A DNA stretch of 64,000 nt from contig WOAB01000760.1 in NCBI GenBank assembly GCA_027886185.1, positions 1-64,000 on the forward strand. Direction: 5' to 3'. The translations under genes were made by a program, and so were the position numbers. Origin of the DNA: Rheum nobile (Eukaryota > Streptophyta > Magnoliopsida > Caryophyllales > Polygonaceae). Within the stretch, counting starts at the first letter, position 1. Every line of letters begins with the position of its first letter. The notes under the pieces were generated by a model, which saw only the letters and a program-made list of their open reading frames with translations, was not told the origin of the DNA and did no database searches. Shown here piece by piece: positions 37,099 to 47,753 of the stretch.

Positions 37099-37160
37099 AC
37101 AGAAGGTTCACACCAAAAGTTGATAAACAAACAATTACAAAGAGAAAGAACAATTATTAA

Positions 37161-37180
37161 TTCCCCGGCAACGGTGCCAA
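37161..37180 (-). other. Primer binding site, tRNA-Asp type (element E)
   Basis: Minus strand reads TTGGCACCGTTGCCGGGGAA, three bases from the LTR. It has one change (GCGCC to GCACC) from the site in element F. Confidence 0.88.
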
Positions 37181-37183
37181 ATT

Positions 37184-38486
37184 TGATAGCTAACTTTCAG
37201 TCGTGCGCGCTATCAAAGTAATCCTAATATGCAACTAGAGTATAGCATGCAAGTAAGGAGTCGAACCCAAGGGAATCAACACGTCAATTTCTATGTAATT
37301 ACTAATTTATCAACTTTAAAGAACAAATGGGGGGAGATTGGTTTTCTACTAAGACTACACAAATGAAATGACACCAAAATCAAACTTAAGAAAATAAGAA
37401 GAAAGGGGGTTCCACCTAGCAAGTTTCCACACAACAGTTAACCAAGTTGATCATTGATTCCTCTCATGTTCATATTGATCCTATGGATTGTTCCAATTCT
37501 GATCTTGTTTATATTAACAAGCCAACCGGTCTTGTTAACACTTACTAATTGATAACCTAGAAGACCTTCTAAGTTGGTTCAATCAATAGCATAAAGCGTA
37601 AGATTAATGGATTGCAAACAAAGACTTAACACCGCAAGTATGTCATGTAAATCAATTTCCTTTTCACAATTGAACTCAATTTACCAATTTCATGCAATTG
37701 TGATTGCTACCTATAATTAGGGATTCCACCGTCTATCCCAAATCTAGCACCTAAATTACTATAGATTTAAACTAGGTGATCAATCTAGCCAAATAGATAG
37801 TAATAGAAATATGCTCAAGGAAATCAATACCAAATCCAAAGGGATGAACAAGAGAAATGAACCTTACAACCAGATTAGCTGTGTGCTTCCACGCTAGGCA
37901 AAACAGGAAATTAGTTCTGGTTCATGTTCTTCACACACAAATCAAATCCAAAAGAGACAAGACAAACTAAGTGTTCTTGAGAGGAAAGAAAGGGAAAAAA
38001 CTGCCAAGAGGCTAGGTCTGGACGTCCCAAAAACCCTAATCCGAGCCCCTTAAATACCTATTAATTAAGCAAAACGAAATAGCCAAGCAGAACAAGAAAA
38101 TCGGAAGTTGTTCAGTTGCGCAGCAAAACCGCAACCAACCGCGATCGCGGGGGATCGCGGTTTGTGCTCCCCAAGGTTCTGCTGGAAATCTGTTAACCGC
38201 GATCGCAGGGGATCGCGGTTTGTGCATCAGCAGCTTTTGTCTTTTGATCACCGGCTCTCCTACATGGCTTCGGGCTCCGTCTTCAACTCGTAAGTGCTTC
38301 CAAAAACATCCACAATGCAGCTCCGCACCTCAAACACCAACTTACCTCCAAAACTCTGTAAATCCTATGATTTAACCACTTCTCACCTTTTCTCCGGATT
38401 ACAGAAATATCCCATAAATCAAATCCAAATCTCCTCAATAATATGCTAATAACTACTAGTTGCGCTATGTAAAATACCGCTTATCA
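37184..38486 (-). repeat. LTR of element E (5' in element sense)
   Basis: Same length as its partner. TATA-type box TATTTAA at 38057-38051 on the minus strand, motif cluster at 38128-38212. In one of the two motif copies each LTR has lost CpG sites by C-to-T or G-to-A changes, at different positions. Confidence 0.93.
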
Positions 38487-38892
38487 TGGCGTTTGGGGGC
38501 GAAGTCTGGTGTTCTTGGAGGTGTTTGAGCTATTTTGGATATCATAGGAGACACTGGGGAAGGAAGCCACCAAAAGAAGACACCAAGGAAGTGAAGAGGA
38601 GAGGTTAGGAGGCGAAGCCAAGGAGTGAAGGCCGAGCATTAACCGCGACCGCGGGCAAGGGTGCCGCGATCACGGTTCCTCGGGACAAGTCGAGAATTAT
38701 CCGCAGGCACGGAGGAATGTGAAGAGCGCGGAGCCACAAGAGGCCGCGATCGCGGTTAATGGGCCGCGATCGCGGGTCGTCGACGCTGGAAGTTCGGACT
38801 TTTCCCGAATCTATCTTTTCTGATTTCTTTTCTTACTTTTCATTTTATTCCGGTTTCTTTTCTTATTGGACTAGGTCATTTGTTAGAGGCCC

Positions 38893-38900
38893 TATATATA
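38893..38900 (+). promoter_or_regulatory. TATA box of element F LTR
   Basis: CCCTATATATACTCTC, the only strong TATA context in this LTR. It would start transcription about 30 bp downstream. The CCGCGAYCGCGG cluster is immediately upstream. Confidence 0.7.
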
Positions 38901-39735
38901 CTCTCTTTAGTATTAGGTTTTAGAGAGCTTTTTTTGGGGAAAATTTTCATTTCATCGTTGCCATTTTTCATACCTTTGGAGTTCATCATGTTTATGAGGA
39001 GCTAAGCCTCTTTTGCTTAGTCCGGTAATGGAAGCATAAGTTTATTCATCTGGTTGTGAGGTTTTGTCCTATCTATCTTATCCTATTGAGTTATATATTT
39101 TCTCTTGCGCAAATTCTTATTTGAATGTTTGTTGGTTTATCTAGATTGATCACCTAGGTTTATTACTTTCATTCATATTGCTAATACTAGGGAACTGTTG
39201 GGCTAACGCTCTAGTTCGAGTAGCAAGCATGGATTTTTATCTGCCACTGTGGAATTTATCTATGTAGCGAATTGACTACATGTTGAATGCTTCTGGTTGA
39301 GGTGTTATGTGTATCCTGGTTAATTCTTATGTGCATTGCTGCCTTTGGATTGAATCACTAGTGGTGCTAGGGTTATTCATTGATAAGGGTTCTTAGGTTT
39401 GGTTGATCTTTGAATCTACCCAAGATCAGGACATGAATAACCGAATAGGAAGATAGGGCATAATCAAGGAACAACCGTTGGATGACTTATGTGGACATTA
39501 CTTGGCTAAGTGTTTTCTCTCTTTGATATTTTCATCATATACTTTGCTGTGTTTGACTTAATTGTGACCAACCAACCTACAACTCCCCCTTCTTGTTACT
39601 ATTGCATGCGAACAACACATAGATTAATCCCTTCCTCTCTGTGGATTCGACCCATGCTTACCGTAACTACTTGTTTAGGTTTTGCTAGGATTTTATTTGA
39701 TTGATTAGGTGATACGACTTAACCCTGCTATCAAA

Positions 39736-39753
39736 TTGGCGCCGTTGCCGGGG
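39736..39753 (+). other. Primer binding site, tRNA-Asp type (element F)
   Basis: TTGGCGCCGTTGCCGGGG, two bases after the LTR end. Characteristic of Athila-type Ty3/gypsy elements. Confidence 0.9.
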
Positions 39754-39818
39754 AGGCAAGCGTTGATTTTTCTGTGTGTTTGTCTGTGTGTTGTGTTCCT
39801 TTGGTATGGACCTATCTT

Positions 39819-41952
39819 ATGGTCCACACCCGTGCTACTAATTCCCCTCTACTTGGTTTTAATTCAGAGATTGAGAGAACCCTTTCCCAGGGTCGTAGAA
39901 TAAATTGTGCTTTGGTTTTTGATAATCATGCGTTCGAGATGGCTGACGCAGAGCAGACGTTGAGACAGTTGACCGCCCCTAACATCCAGCAGCAACCGCT
40001 GGCTGTGCAGTTTCCTGAGTTGGGCGAGGGCGTAAATTTTGAGCTGAAGTCTGGGTTGATCTACTTACTCCCCCACTTCCATGGGATGAGTGGTGAAGAC
40101 CCCAACAAACATCTTGCTGAGTTCCATTCGGTGTGTAGCAGTATGAAGCCGAAGAACGTGACGGAGGACCAAATCAAGCTGAGGGACTTTTATTTTTCAC
40201 TGAAGGATGCGGCCAATGACTGGTTCTACTATCTCACTCCAGGGAGCATTGACACTTGGGTCAAGATGAAGAAAACCTTCCTGGAGAAGTACTTCCCAGC
40301 TACCAAACTGAACAGCCTGAAGCGAACTATCTATAACATCGAGCAGCAGTCTGGTGAATCGCTCTATGAGTATTATGAGCGGTTCAAGAAGATGATATCC
40401 AGTTGCCCCTTCCACGGCTATTCTGAGCAGGACCTCGTACTTTATTTGTACGGTGGTCTTCTTGATGAAGAGAGAAGGATGGTGAACGCTGCTTGTGGGG
40501 GGAACATCCTCAACAAGACTCTTGTTGCAGCTTTTGAGATTTTTTTTGAGCTTTCTGAAGGGTCCAGGCAATTCAGTAAAAGGGAGGGCATCCAATATGT
40601 GAGAGCTGTAGAATCTCAACCCAATTCTACTCTTCTTGCTGAAATGGCTGAGATGAAGGAGATGATGATGGGATGTATGATGAGAGGTGGCTTGCAGCAA
40701 GTCAAATCATGTGGGTTATGCTATGAAACGACGCATCCAACTGATGCATGCCCCACCCTGCAAGAACCAACTGCTGAGGTGAACGCCATTGGCGGATATG
40801 GCCCTCAAAGGCCAAAATATGACCCGTACTCCAGCACCTACAATCCAGGGTGGAGAGATCACCCAAATCTGAGATACAGGAACCAGCAGAACCCTCATCA
40901 AGGGCATGAGACCCAGGATTCTCAGCAGTACCCCCAGAGGCAGTTTCAAGGAGGCCAAGCAGATCAAAGACCACAAGAACAAGGAGCTGCCCGCATCACC
41001 AATCTTGAAGACCAGGTCAACACACTGGCGCAGCATATGAATACTTTGGCACAGACCGTGTGAACCATGCATCAAAACATGGTTCAGTTTCAACACGAGA
41101 CCAAGTCCAGCATACAGAACCTAGAGAAGCAGGTGGGGCAGATCTCCCAGACAGTTAGCAAGCTTGAAGCTAGAGTATCACGAACACTCCCATCTCAAAC
41201 TGAGATAAATCCTAGGCAAAATGTCTACTCCATGACGTCAAGGCCCAGATGGGAGCTTGAAGAAGAAAAGATGGGAGCCAAGAAATACGAGAACGAACCG
41301 CGACCGCGGTCAATTTTCCGCGATCGCGGGTCTGTTGAGCAAGAGAATGGGCAAGATGCGCCGATTAAGCGCGACCGCGGGCAGGATAGCCGCGACCGCG
41401 GGGCCCCAGTGCAAGAATCGCGATCGCGGGGTGAAAACCGCGATCAAACTTCAAAAAATGGGCCGTCTCCACTTACATTTATGACGCGGTATGTCTACCC
41501 GGAGGGATATTTTGACATTCCAGTGCCATTCCCTGCTGCGCTAGAAGATGACGAACCCATTGAGGGGTTGAAGGGAATGTACGAGACATTCAGGAATTAC
41601 AAGGTGACCCCTCAATTGAGCAAAGCAATGCCTTGCTTTGCAAACTTCTTGAGAGAGCTATGCAAGCTCAAGAAGGAGCAAAAGGAGCGGTCAAAGAAAA
41701 AGGTGAAAGTCAAGAAGGATGTCTCGGCTGTGATGCAAAAGAAGATCCCGAAAAAGTGTGAAGATCCCGGAATGTTTAGCGTACCCTGCAAGATTGGGGA
41801 AACCGAGTTCAGCGAGACATTGCTGGATTTGGGAGCCTCAATCAATGTCCTACCACTGTCCGTCTACAACACCCTCAATGTCGGATCCAACACAAAGATC
41901 GACGTGGGCACATGTACGATAAGCATGGAGTTTGACCGGAGGAAGGTAGAGC
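39819..41952 (+). pseudogene. gag-pro: Athila-like gag-protease of element F (in-frame stop, truncated)
   Basis: The start MVHTRATNSPLLGFNSEIER is chosen because element E begins with the same residues. Residues ~45-260 are a retrotransposon gag (capsid) domain (HFHGMSGEDPNKHLAEFHSV, TWVKMKKTFLEKYFPATKLN, YEYYERFKKM), followed by a CGLC-x(4)-H-x(4)-C zinc knuckle (~300). A TGA at 41061-41063 is the only stop; the same frame goes on through a coiled linker (KSSIQNLEKQVGQISQTVSK), a CCGCGAYCGCGG-rich linker and the aspartic protease motif LLDLGASINVLPLSVY (~680). DLGAS instead of DTGAS is usual in this lineage. The frame ends where the LTR at 41953 inserted. The stop is likely a CGA-to-TGA decay event; readthrough cannot be excluded. 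Confidence 0.87.
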
Positions 41953-44040
41953 TGTAATATCCCTTAATTTTTAGTAAGGATATTTGGGTAATTTTTCTCA
42001 TCCTTCGTTCGATAAATTTTTTTCGCTTTCAGTGGAGTTTGGATTTTCAGTAATATCCATGATCTCCGTAATAATTCCCTGAGTGGTATAAAATACATTC
42101 AATGTATTTTCGAGACTTAGAATATTTGTTTGGATACAAACATATAATTTCCGGGGTTTAAAACCCATACCAATCTTATCCCGTTACCACTTGGCTCTCC
42201 ACTTGGTTTTCCACTTGTGCTTGGCCGGTCACCTGCAGAGAGGTTGGTCGGACCTTTGCCCCCTCCTTGGGCTACCTCCTTGGACTATATATGGTGATGG
42301 GGATGAAGGTTGATGGGCACCCGATCTCCCTCTCGTCTTTCTCTCTCTCCCTCTCGGTTTTCTTCTCGCCAGAATCCATAGAGTTCGCCGGCGTTCCTGG
42401 GTTCGTTGGAGTGTTGCCAGAGGAGCCCTGGAGGTGTGCTTGCTGCGGTGGTTGAAGGCAACCCTCGTCCGAGCCATCGCCGTCGTCGCCGGTCTTGCTC
42501 GAGTTCGCCGGAGCTGCTGTGGTTGTCGGGAGCTGCTGCTCGAGTTCGCCGGTGTGCCCAGGTGGTGGAGGTTCCTCGAAAGTGCCGTGGGGAAGGGAGT
42601 CGAAGCCTCGCCGTTGGAGCCTTGTCGCCGCCGGTGTTGTGCTGATGCGTTGCCCCGTTGTGCTGTTGTTGTTATTTGAGGAAGAAGAAGCAAGGTGCCC
42701 CCCCTTGTTTAATTGTTGTTGGGCCGAGAGGCCCAAAACCCTTCCAGTCCAAATTCAACCCAAAATTATTCAAGCGTTAGAACGTGATCTGCTGATTCGC
42801 GTGTGGACTCGTAATCAATTGGAGTTATCTGAAGCTTAGGCCATATCCTTGGAAAGGATATTTTCGATAGTCGTCTCGTCTAGATTCATCGCCGAATCTA
42901 CTCCAGGCAAGTGGCGGTTCGCTCTTGCTCATCATTCCATACTTCCATTAATTATCAATTGCTTAGTTGTTAATTAATTTGGGATGATTCTTGTTTATGT
43001 TGGGAACAGTTGTGTTAATTAATATGATTAAAATTTGATATTATAATAGGTTGTATATTCTGCTAGAATCGACGCTATTATATATATATATGTGATTTAA
43101 AACATGATATTATACTAGGTTGTATATCTGATAGAACAACGCTAGTATAAATATATGTTTTTGATGTTGGCCATGATGGCTGTGATGTGGATTATTACTG
43201 TGTTGAACTGTTTAGTTAGCACGAGTATTCGTAGGAACGTTACTGGGACCCTGGGGTCCAGTCATTTCTTGATAATTATTGGTTGAGAGGGCATCGGAGA
43301 CCCTGACACCAACTGGCGGATCATGATCGTCCTCTATCCGAGTATAGAGGTGGTGCACTTAGCTAGTGTCACAAACCTTGGGAAGGATTCCCTTCGATAT
43401 ATGTCCCTCATGGCGAAACATATATTTAAAAACTTATAACGTGATGTGTGTTTTGGAATTAAATGAGATAAGTGCCGTTGTCGCACATAATTAATATACC
43501 CTTGGGCGAGTAGTGTAGCTAGGGAATAGTGCAGCTAGGAAAGCTCGTCTTGACTATGATCAGAGTAAAGTTCTCTTTCCAATATGGATTCGCTTTGAGC
43601 GGTGAGGTTGGTCGTGAGCCAAAACATCAAGTCGTTTTTGAATGCTTGTGTGTGATTAATTAAAGTTCCCAAACATTTGTCATGTTTCCGATAAGACTCA
43701 ATTCGTTGGAGTCTTCTTTTGGGACTGATTGCTGTGAGACTCGGTCTCCAAAATATTCTTTTGATCATGCCTTTTCATATATTCTAGTAGGAGTATGGTG
43801 GTTGACTATCGTTATCGACTGTTATTCGAGAGACGATGAGTCTAACCTAATACGACTACTTCGAACCACTCTGCTTTGTACCCTTGCTTAGTCTTTCATT
43901 AGACTAACCAACCGCTATTGTTCTCTGCATGGTTGGCTGGTGTCATCCGTTCGATTCGGCACATCAGATAAGTTGCCGTCCTGTGAAGGCTAGAACGACT
44001 ATAGAGGCGAACGGCGTTTTGACAAGTTTTTCAGGTTAAG
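41953..44040 (+). mobile_element. Truncated Tekay-like LTR inserted in element F
   Basis: Starts TGTAATATCCCTTAATTTTT, the same LTR family as 10966-14116 but on the plus strand and lacking the 49-bp array. TATA box TATATAT at 42286-42292, followed by a CGCCGG-rich leader (42350-42680) and the conserved AGGCAAGTGGCGGTTCGC block (42904-42921). Similarity to the reference LTR stops near 44040, about 300 bp short of the expected ...GTGTTACA end, where an unrelated proline-rich sequence begins. Without the second end no TSD can be tested. Confidence 0.82.
42286..42292 (+). promoter_or_regulatory. TATA box of the truncated LTR
   Basis: GGACTATATATGG, about 330 bp from the LTR start, matching the TATTTAA position in the related LTRs. 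Confidence 0.65.
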
Positions 44041-44042
44041 AC

Positions 44043-45899
44043 CCACGGCTGCGCCCTCACTGGACCCACGGTTGCGCCCGCTCCAGGTGTCCCGACTGCT
44101 TTCGCGATCGCACCCGCTCCAGTGGCCCCGCCGTACCCACCGACGTACCACCGGGTCCTGTGCCGCCGCACCCACTCGCGCGCCGGAAGGCTATCGACTC
44201 CAGTGATGCACCTGCGAGCAAATCAGTGGGCACTCTCTCGCCCTCGCTCGCGGCTGCGCATCCGAGGAGCCCACTCTAGACCCGCTTCCGCATCCCCAGG
44301 TCCGCGCCAGAATCGCACCTGTGAGCGCATCCGTGGGTGTCTCTCGCCCTTGCTCACGACCGTGCTCCCGATGACCCACTCCAGTGGGCACTCTCTCGCC
44401 CTCGCTCGCGACTGTGCATCCGAGGAGCCCACTCTAGACCCGCTTCCGCGTCCCCAGGTCCGCGCCAGAATCGCACCCACGAGCGCATCAGTGGGTATAT
44501 CTCGCCCTTGCTCACGGCCGTGCTCCCGACAACCCACTCTAGTGGCCCCGCCACACCCACCGACGTGCCCACCGGGCTCTGGCCCCGTCGCACCCACCGA
44601 CGTACCCATCGGGTTCTGGCCCCGCCGAACCCATCGACGTGCCCACCGGGCACTGGCCCCGCCACACCCACCGACGTACCCACCGGGATCTGGCCCAGCC
44701 GCACCCACCAACGTTCCCACCGGGTCCAGCGTCGCCGCTCTCGCAGACTCACCCAGTACGTTCTGCCCCGCCTCACCCATATCTGAACCCAATCCGCTGC
44801 CTTCCCTTTCCAAATCCCCCAAATTCGGACTTTCCATAACCAAAGCCAACAAATCCCACCAAATCCGTCATTTCTCTCTCCAATCAAGGATTCTCATATC
44901 TTACCATATCTTGCCAACCTTAAATTTTGAATTTCAAAATTCAAATTTAAGATCTACCCTTCCTTGCCTCAAACAAACCCGAACCCGCTCGTCTGTGTCC
45001 AACCGAAACCAAACCCGGACCCACTCATCTGGGTCTTGCCTCAAACAAACCCGGACCCGCTTGTCTGGGCCCAGCCGAACCCAAATCCGGACGCATGCCC
45101 TAGCCTTTGCCGAACCCATTCCATGACCTACCGGATCCACGACCCATGGGACTATGAAGGCCATGATGTTGACGGATGGTCCGAGTACTACACCGACCTT
45201 CATCGCGATGCGGACCCGGATTGGATCCCACCATCCCGGATGCACACCCATGACAACACCTAGTACCGCGCCCACACCAGTGCTCGATACCACACCCACT
45301 CCAGCGACTTGGACTGGACCCGATACCGCACTCGCGACTGCACGCGCGACCGGACCCGGCACAACACCCACAGGTTCGACAACCGACCCGCTACCACCGT
45401 CCTTGAGCTCTCCGCCGAGCAACGAGAACTCCGATATCTCCGGCGAAAGGTGGCCCGACTCCAAGCCGAGTGGGCCGCATCACACCCACCCAGCGAACCG
45501 ACGTCCTGCGCGTCCCCTGAGGAGCCCACTGTTGCACCCGCTCCCGTGCCCGCTCCTGCAAGTCTGGGTCCCCCATTCCCAGTCGCGACCGAGCCCGCTG
45601 GCGTGCCAGCTCCAGTGGCCGATGTCGTGCCCGTTCTTACGAGTTTGGGTCCCCCGTGCCCAGTCGTGCCCGCTCCAGTGGCCGCTTCTGTGCCCGCTCC
45701 TGCGAGTCTGGGTCCCCCGTGCCCAATCGAGTCTGGGTCCCCCGTGCCCGCTCCTGGACCCGAGCCATACGTGGTCATCGTGGAGGTTCCAAGATCCGGA
45801 CCCGAGACCGACGTCGTGTATTTGTTGACCACCGAGCGCCGACTCCCCTGGCCCCACCAAGCTCGAAGCGAGGACGCTTCGAATCTAAGGGGAGGAGAA
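44043..45899 (+). pseudogene. 3' interior of an LTR element: proline-rich ORF and coiled segment
   Basis: Open frame 44122-45126 encodes a Pro/Ser/Thr/Arg-rich protein made largely of repeats: a ~165-bp unit at about 44215-44330 recurs at 44380-44490, a ~48-bp unit (HPPTYPPGSGPAAPTNVPTG-like) is repeated about five times at 44535-44740, and a third repeat lies at 44960-45090. A second frame (45309-45902) has a short coiled part, LELSAEQRELRYLRRKVARL, then a Pro/Ala-rich tail up to the purine tract AAGGGGAGGAGAA (45887-45899). Its place just before a 3' LTR suggests a retrotransposon 3' region; the function is unknown. No gag, RT or integrase is present, and the left edge is a junction with a truncated LTR. 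Confidence 0.55.
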
Positions 45900-46818
45900 T
45901 GATGCGACCCAACCCTCACCCAAGCCGGGCTTCGACGAGCCCGAGGCGTCCAAGACCATGGCGTCCTCCATGGTTAAAGACTTAGGGTCTGTTTGGTTTG
46001 CAGAGACTGAATTGAATTGAAACTGAACTGGGTACAAAACTGAACTGAAGCTGTAAGGTAAAATTTATGCTGACGACTGAACTAGACTGAAACTGAACTG
46101 AAATAGATGACTGAATTCAATAAAGTTGAACTGGGGGTTGGATAATTTTTTTGTTAAGTTCAGTCACCTCAAATAAAAAAAGTCAGGATTCCTAGCTTAA
46201 AATGTTTGAGTAAGTACAGTCGTTTTAAGTCACTTTAAGTCGACTTAAAATTTTGGTGAACTGAATGGACTTTGTAAGTAAGTTCAGTCATCTTGACTTA
46301 AAATTTTAATTAAGTTCAATTAAGTCACTTTAAGTCGACTTAACTGGCGAACCGAACGGACCCTTAGTCTAGTTTAGCCATTTTTATGTTATTTCTTGTT
46401 TTAGTATGTTTTCCGTTTTAGTATTTCTATTTCGGTCATTTCTATTTTGGGCTAGCCCATTAGTTTGTTACTCAGCCCAAGCCCATTAGGGTTCTTGGCC
46501 GAGCCATGTGCCTTTAAATAGGCCTCCATTGTAATCGTTTCAATCACGTTCAATATAACCCAAGTAAAGTACGAGTTGAGTTTTCCTCCTTCTTCGGGTT
46601 CAGACGTCAAACACATTCCTTTCTTCATATCCCCTTCATCCGTAGCTCGTCGCTTCGAGCGTCTCGCCCCTTCCTCGCCCCAAAGCGAGCACTAGAGACC
46701 CATGAGCCATCGTCTAGGTGGCTCGTACTTATCCAGGTTACCCAACGGAGAAGGATCCGCGCCCGCTCCTGCCTAGATCTGGCAACCCTTGTGCTTTGAG
46801 CCACCTCGGAACGCATCA
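45900..46818 (+). repeat. 3' LTR (TGATGCG...CGCATCA) with a MITE inside
   Basis: Ends are the inverted pair TGATGCG/CGCATCA, preceded by a purine tract. TATA-like TTTAAATA at 46513-46520. Without the 379-bp MITE the LTR is about 540 bp. The open frame at 46625-46840 has no recognisable content. No 5' partner LTR is in the window. Confidence 0.72.
45985..46363. mobile_element. Tourist-like (PIF/Harbinger) MITE, 379 bp
   Basis: Terminal inverted repeats GGGTCTGTTTGGTTTGC and, inverted, GGGTCCGTTCGGTTCGC, flanked by TTA on both sides (45982-45984, 46364-46366). Interior is AT-rich with 'ctgaactgaa' repeats and no coding. The 3-bp TTA duplication and GGG(T/C)C terminus fit Tourist elements. Confidence 0.82.
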
Positions 46819-46824
46819 ATATTG

Positions 46825-47330
46825 CTTGTATAACCGACATTCAAATAATAATATAATGAATTCATGATTACATTATACTTAGTATAACCGATGTTCGAAT
46901 AATATGATAATGAGGTTAAGATTACATTATATCGTATTATTCTAATATCTGTTATATTAACTATATTGTAATCTTAAGTTCATTATTCTATTACTCAAAT
47001 ATCAGTCACGCTAATTTTAATGTAATCCTAACTTCATTATCGTGTTATTCAAAGAAGGTTATATTAAGTGTTATGTAATCCTAACTTCATTATCGTATTA
47101 TTCAAATAACGGTTATACTAAGTATATTGTAATCCTAACTTCATTATCATATTTAACGAATAACGATTACACTAAGTATATTGTTATCGTAACTTCATTA
47201 TCATATTAATCGAATAAGGGTTATACTAACTGTAATGTAATCCTAACATTTATTTAAATAATATGATAATGAAGTTAGGATTATATTACACTTAGTGTAA
47301 TCATTATTATCGTTATTAATATATTCTCTC
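46825..47330. repeat. Block of ~62-bp direct and inverted repeats
   Basis: At least five units of 'taatcctaacttcattatc', 'tattcaaataacggttata' and 'ctaagt(a)tattg' run in one orientation (about 46960-47250), flanked on the left (46830-46935) and right (47250-47310) by units in the opposite orientation. The block could fold into a long hairpin. No TSD or terminal motif is clear. Confidence 0.8.
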
Positions 47331-47753
47331 ATCCTTACGGTCTTCATCAAATTGAAGAGACTTTTGGCAATAGTTTAAATTATTCTATTCCATATTTTTT
47401 AACTATTATTAAATTTATAAGTAATATAGTATTCATTGTTCCTACATTTTTTAAGAGGTCGAATGATTTTTCATATCTTCAAGGCTTATACAGGCGAAAC
47501 GAATGTGATGATGACACATAGTCGAAATGAAAGTGGTAATGATAGGTCAGCTTCATGCCTCTACTTTAGTATATATTAAAGTTGAGTGTTCGTGTCAAAT
47601 ACAGAGTTGTGTTTATTAAATTTTCAAAATCAATTTGTATAAATATTAGTTTGTAAAGATAATCAACTGCATAATAATCATAGGGTGTAAAGTGAGGAGT
47701 AATTAAGGCCATAAGATCTAAGAGATGGATTATTAAGATTGGAGTGACAAAAT
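47331..47753. other. AT-rich spacer, nothing recognised
   Basis: No open frame of note, no repeat partner in the window. Borders the LTR that starts at 47754. Confidence 0.5.

Larger units (their letters stand above)
31767..38486 (-). mobile_element. Athila-like Ty3/gypsy element E, internally deleted, young
   Basis: Two 1303-bp LTRs (31767-33069 and 37184-38486) differing at about 20 sites by eye; TSD TGGCG on both sides (31762-31766, 38487-38491). Minus orientation: tRNA-Asp primer site beside the right LTR, purine tract AAGTATGGGGGAATT beside the left LTR. The interior encodes gag, protease and a fused tail, but RT, RNase H and integrase are almost entirely deleted. It sits inside the LTR of element F, a relative of the same lineage. 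Confidence 0.93.
31673..39733 (+). repeat. 5' LTR of element F, split by element E
   Basis: Pieces 31673-31766 and 38492-39733, joined across the TGGCG duplication created by element E. TATA box TATATATA at 38893-38900. Three exact CCGCGAYCGCGG motifs at 38643, 38744 and 38764 lie about 118-250 bp upstream of it. Confidence 0.88.
31673..41952 (+). mobile_element. Athila-like Ty3/gypsy element F, 3' part lost, with nested element E
   Basis: The 5' LTR starts TGATAAGC (31673) and ends TGCTATCA (39733); it is split by element E at 31767-38486. Two bases after the LTR is TTGGCGCCGTTGCCGGGG, the tRNA-Asp primer site typical of Athila elements. Gag and protease follow in one frame with one stop codon. 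At 41953 another LTR (TGTAATATCCC) interrupts the protease domain; the continuation with RT, RNase H and integrase is not found in the window. Without the nested element the LTR is about 1.34 kb. Confidence 0.88.

Noticed and set aside
42229..42839. Several overlapping frames in the truncated LTR
   Set aside because: Ala/Ser/Arg-rich frames on both strands of a CGCCGG-rich leader; no domain.
44191..45985. Minus-strand Gly/Arg/Val-rich frames
   Set aside because: Antisense shadows of the proline-rich plus-strand repeat frame.
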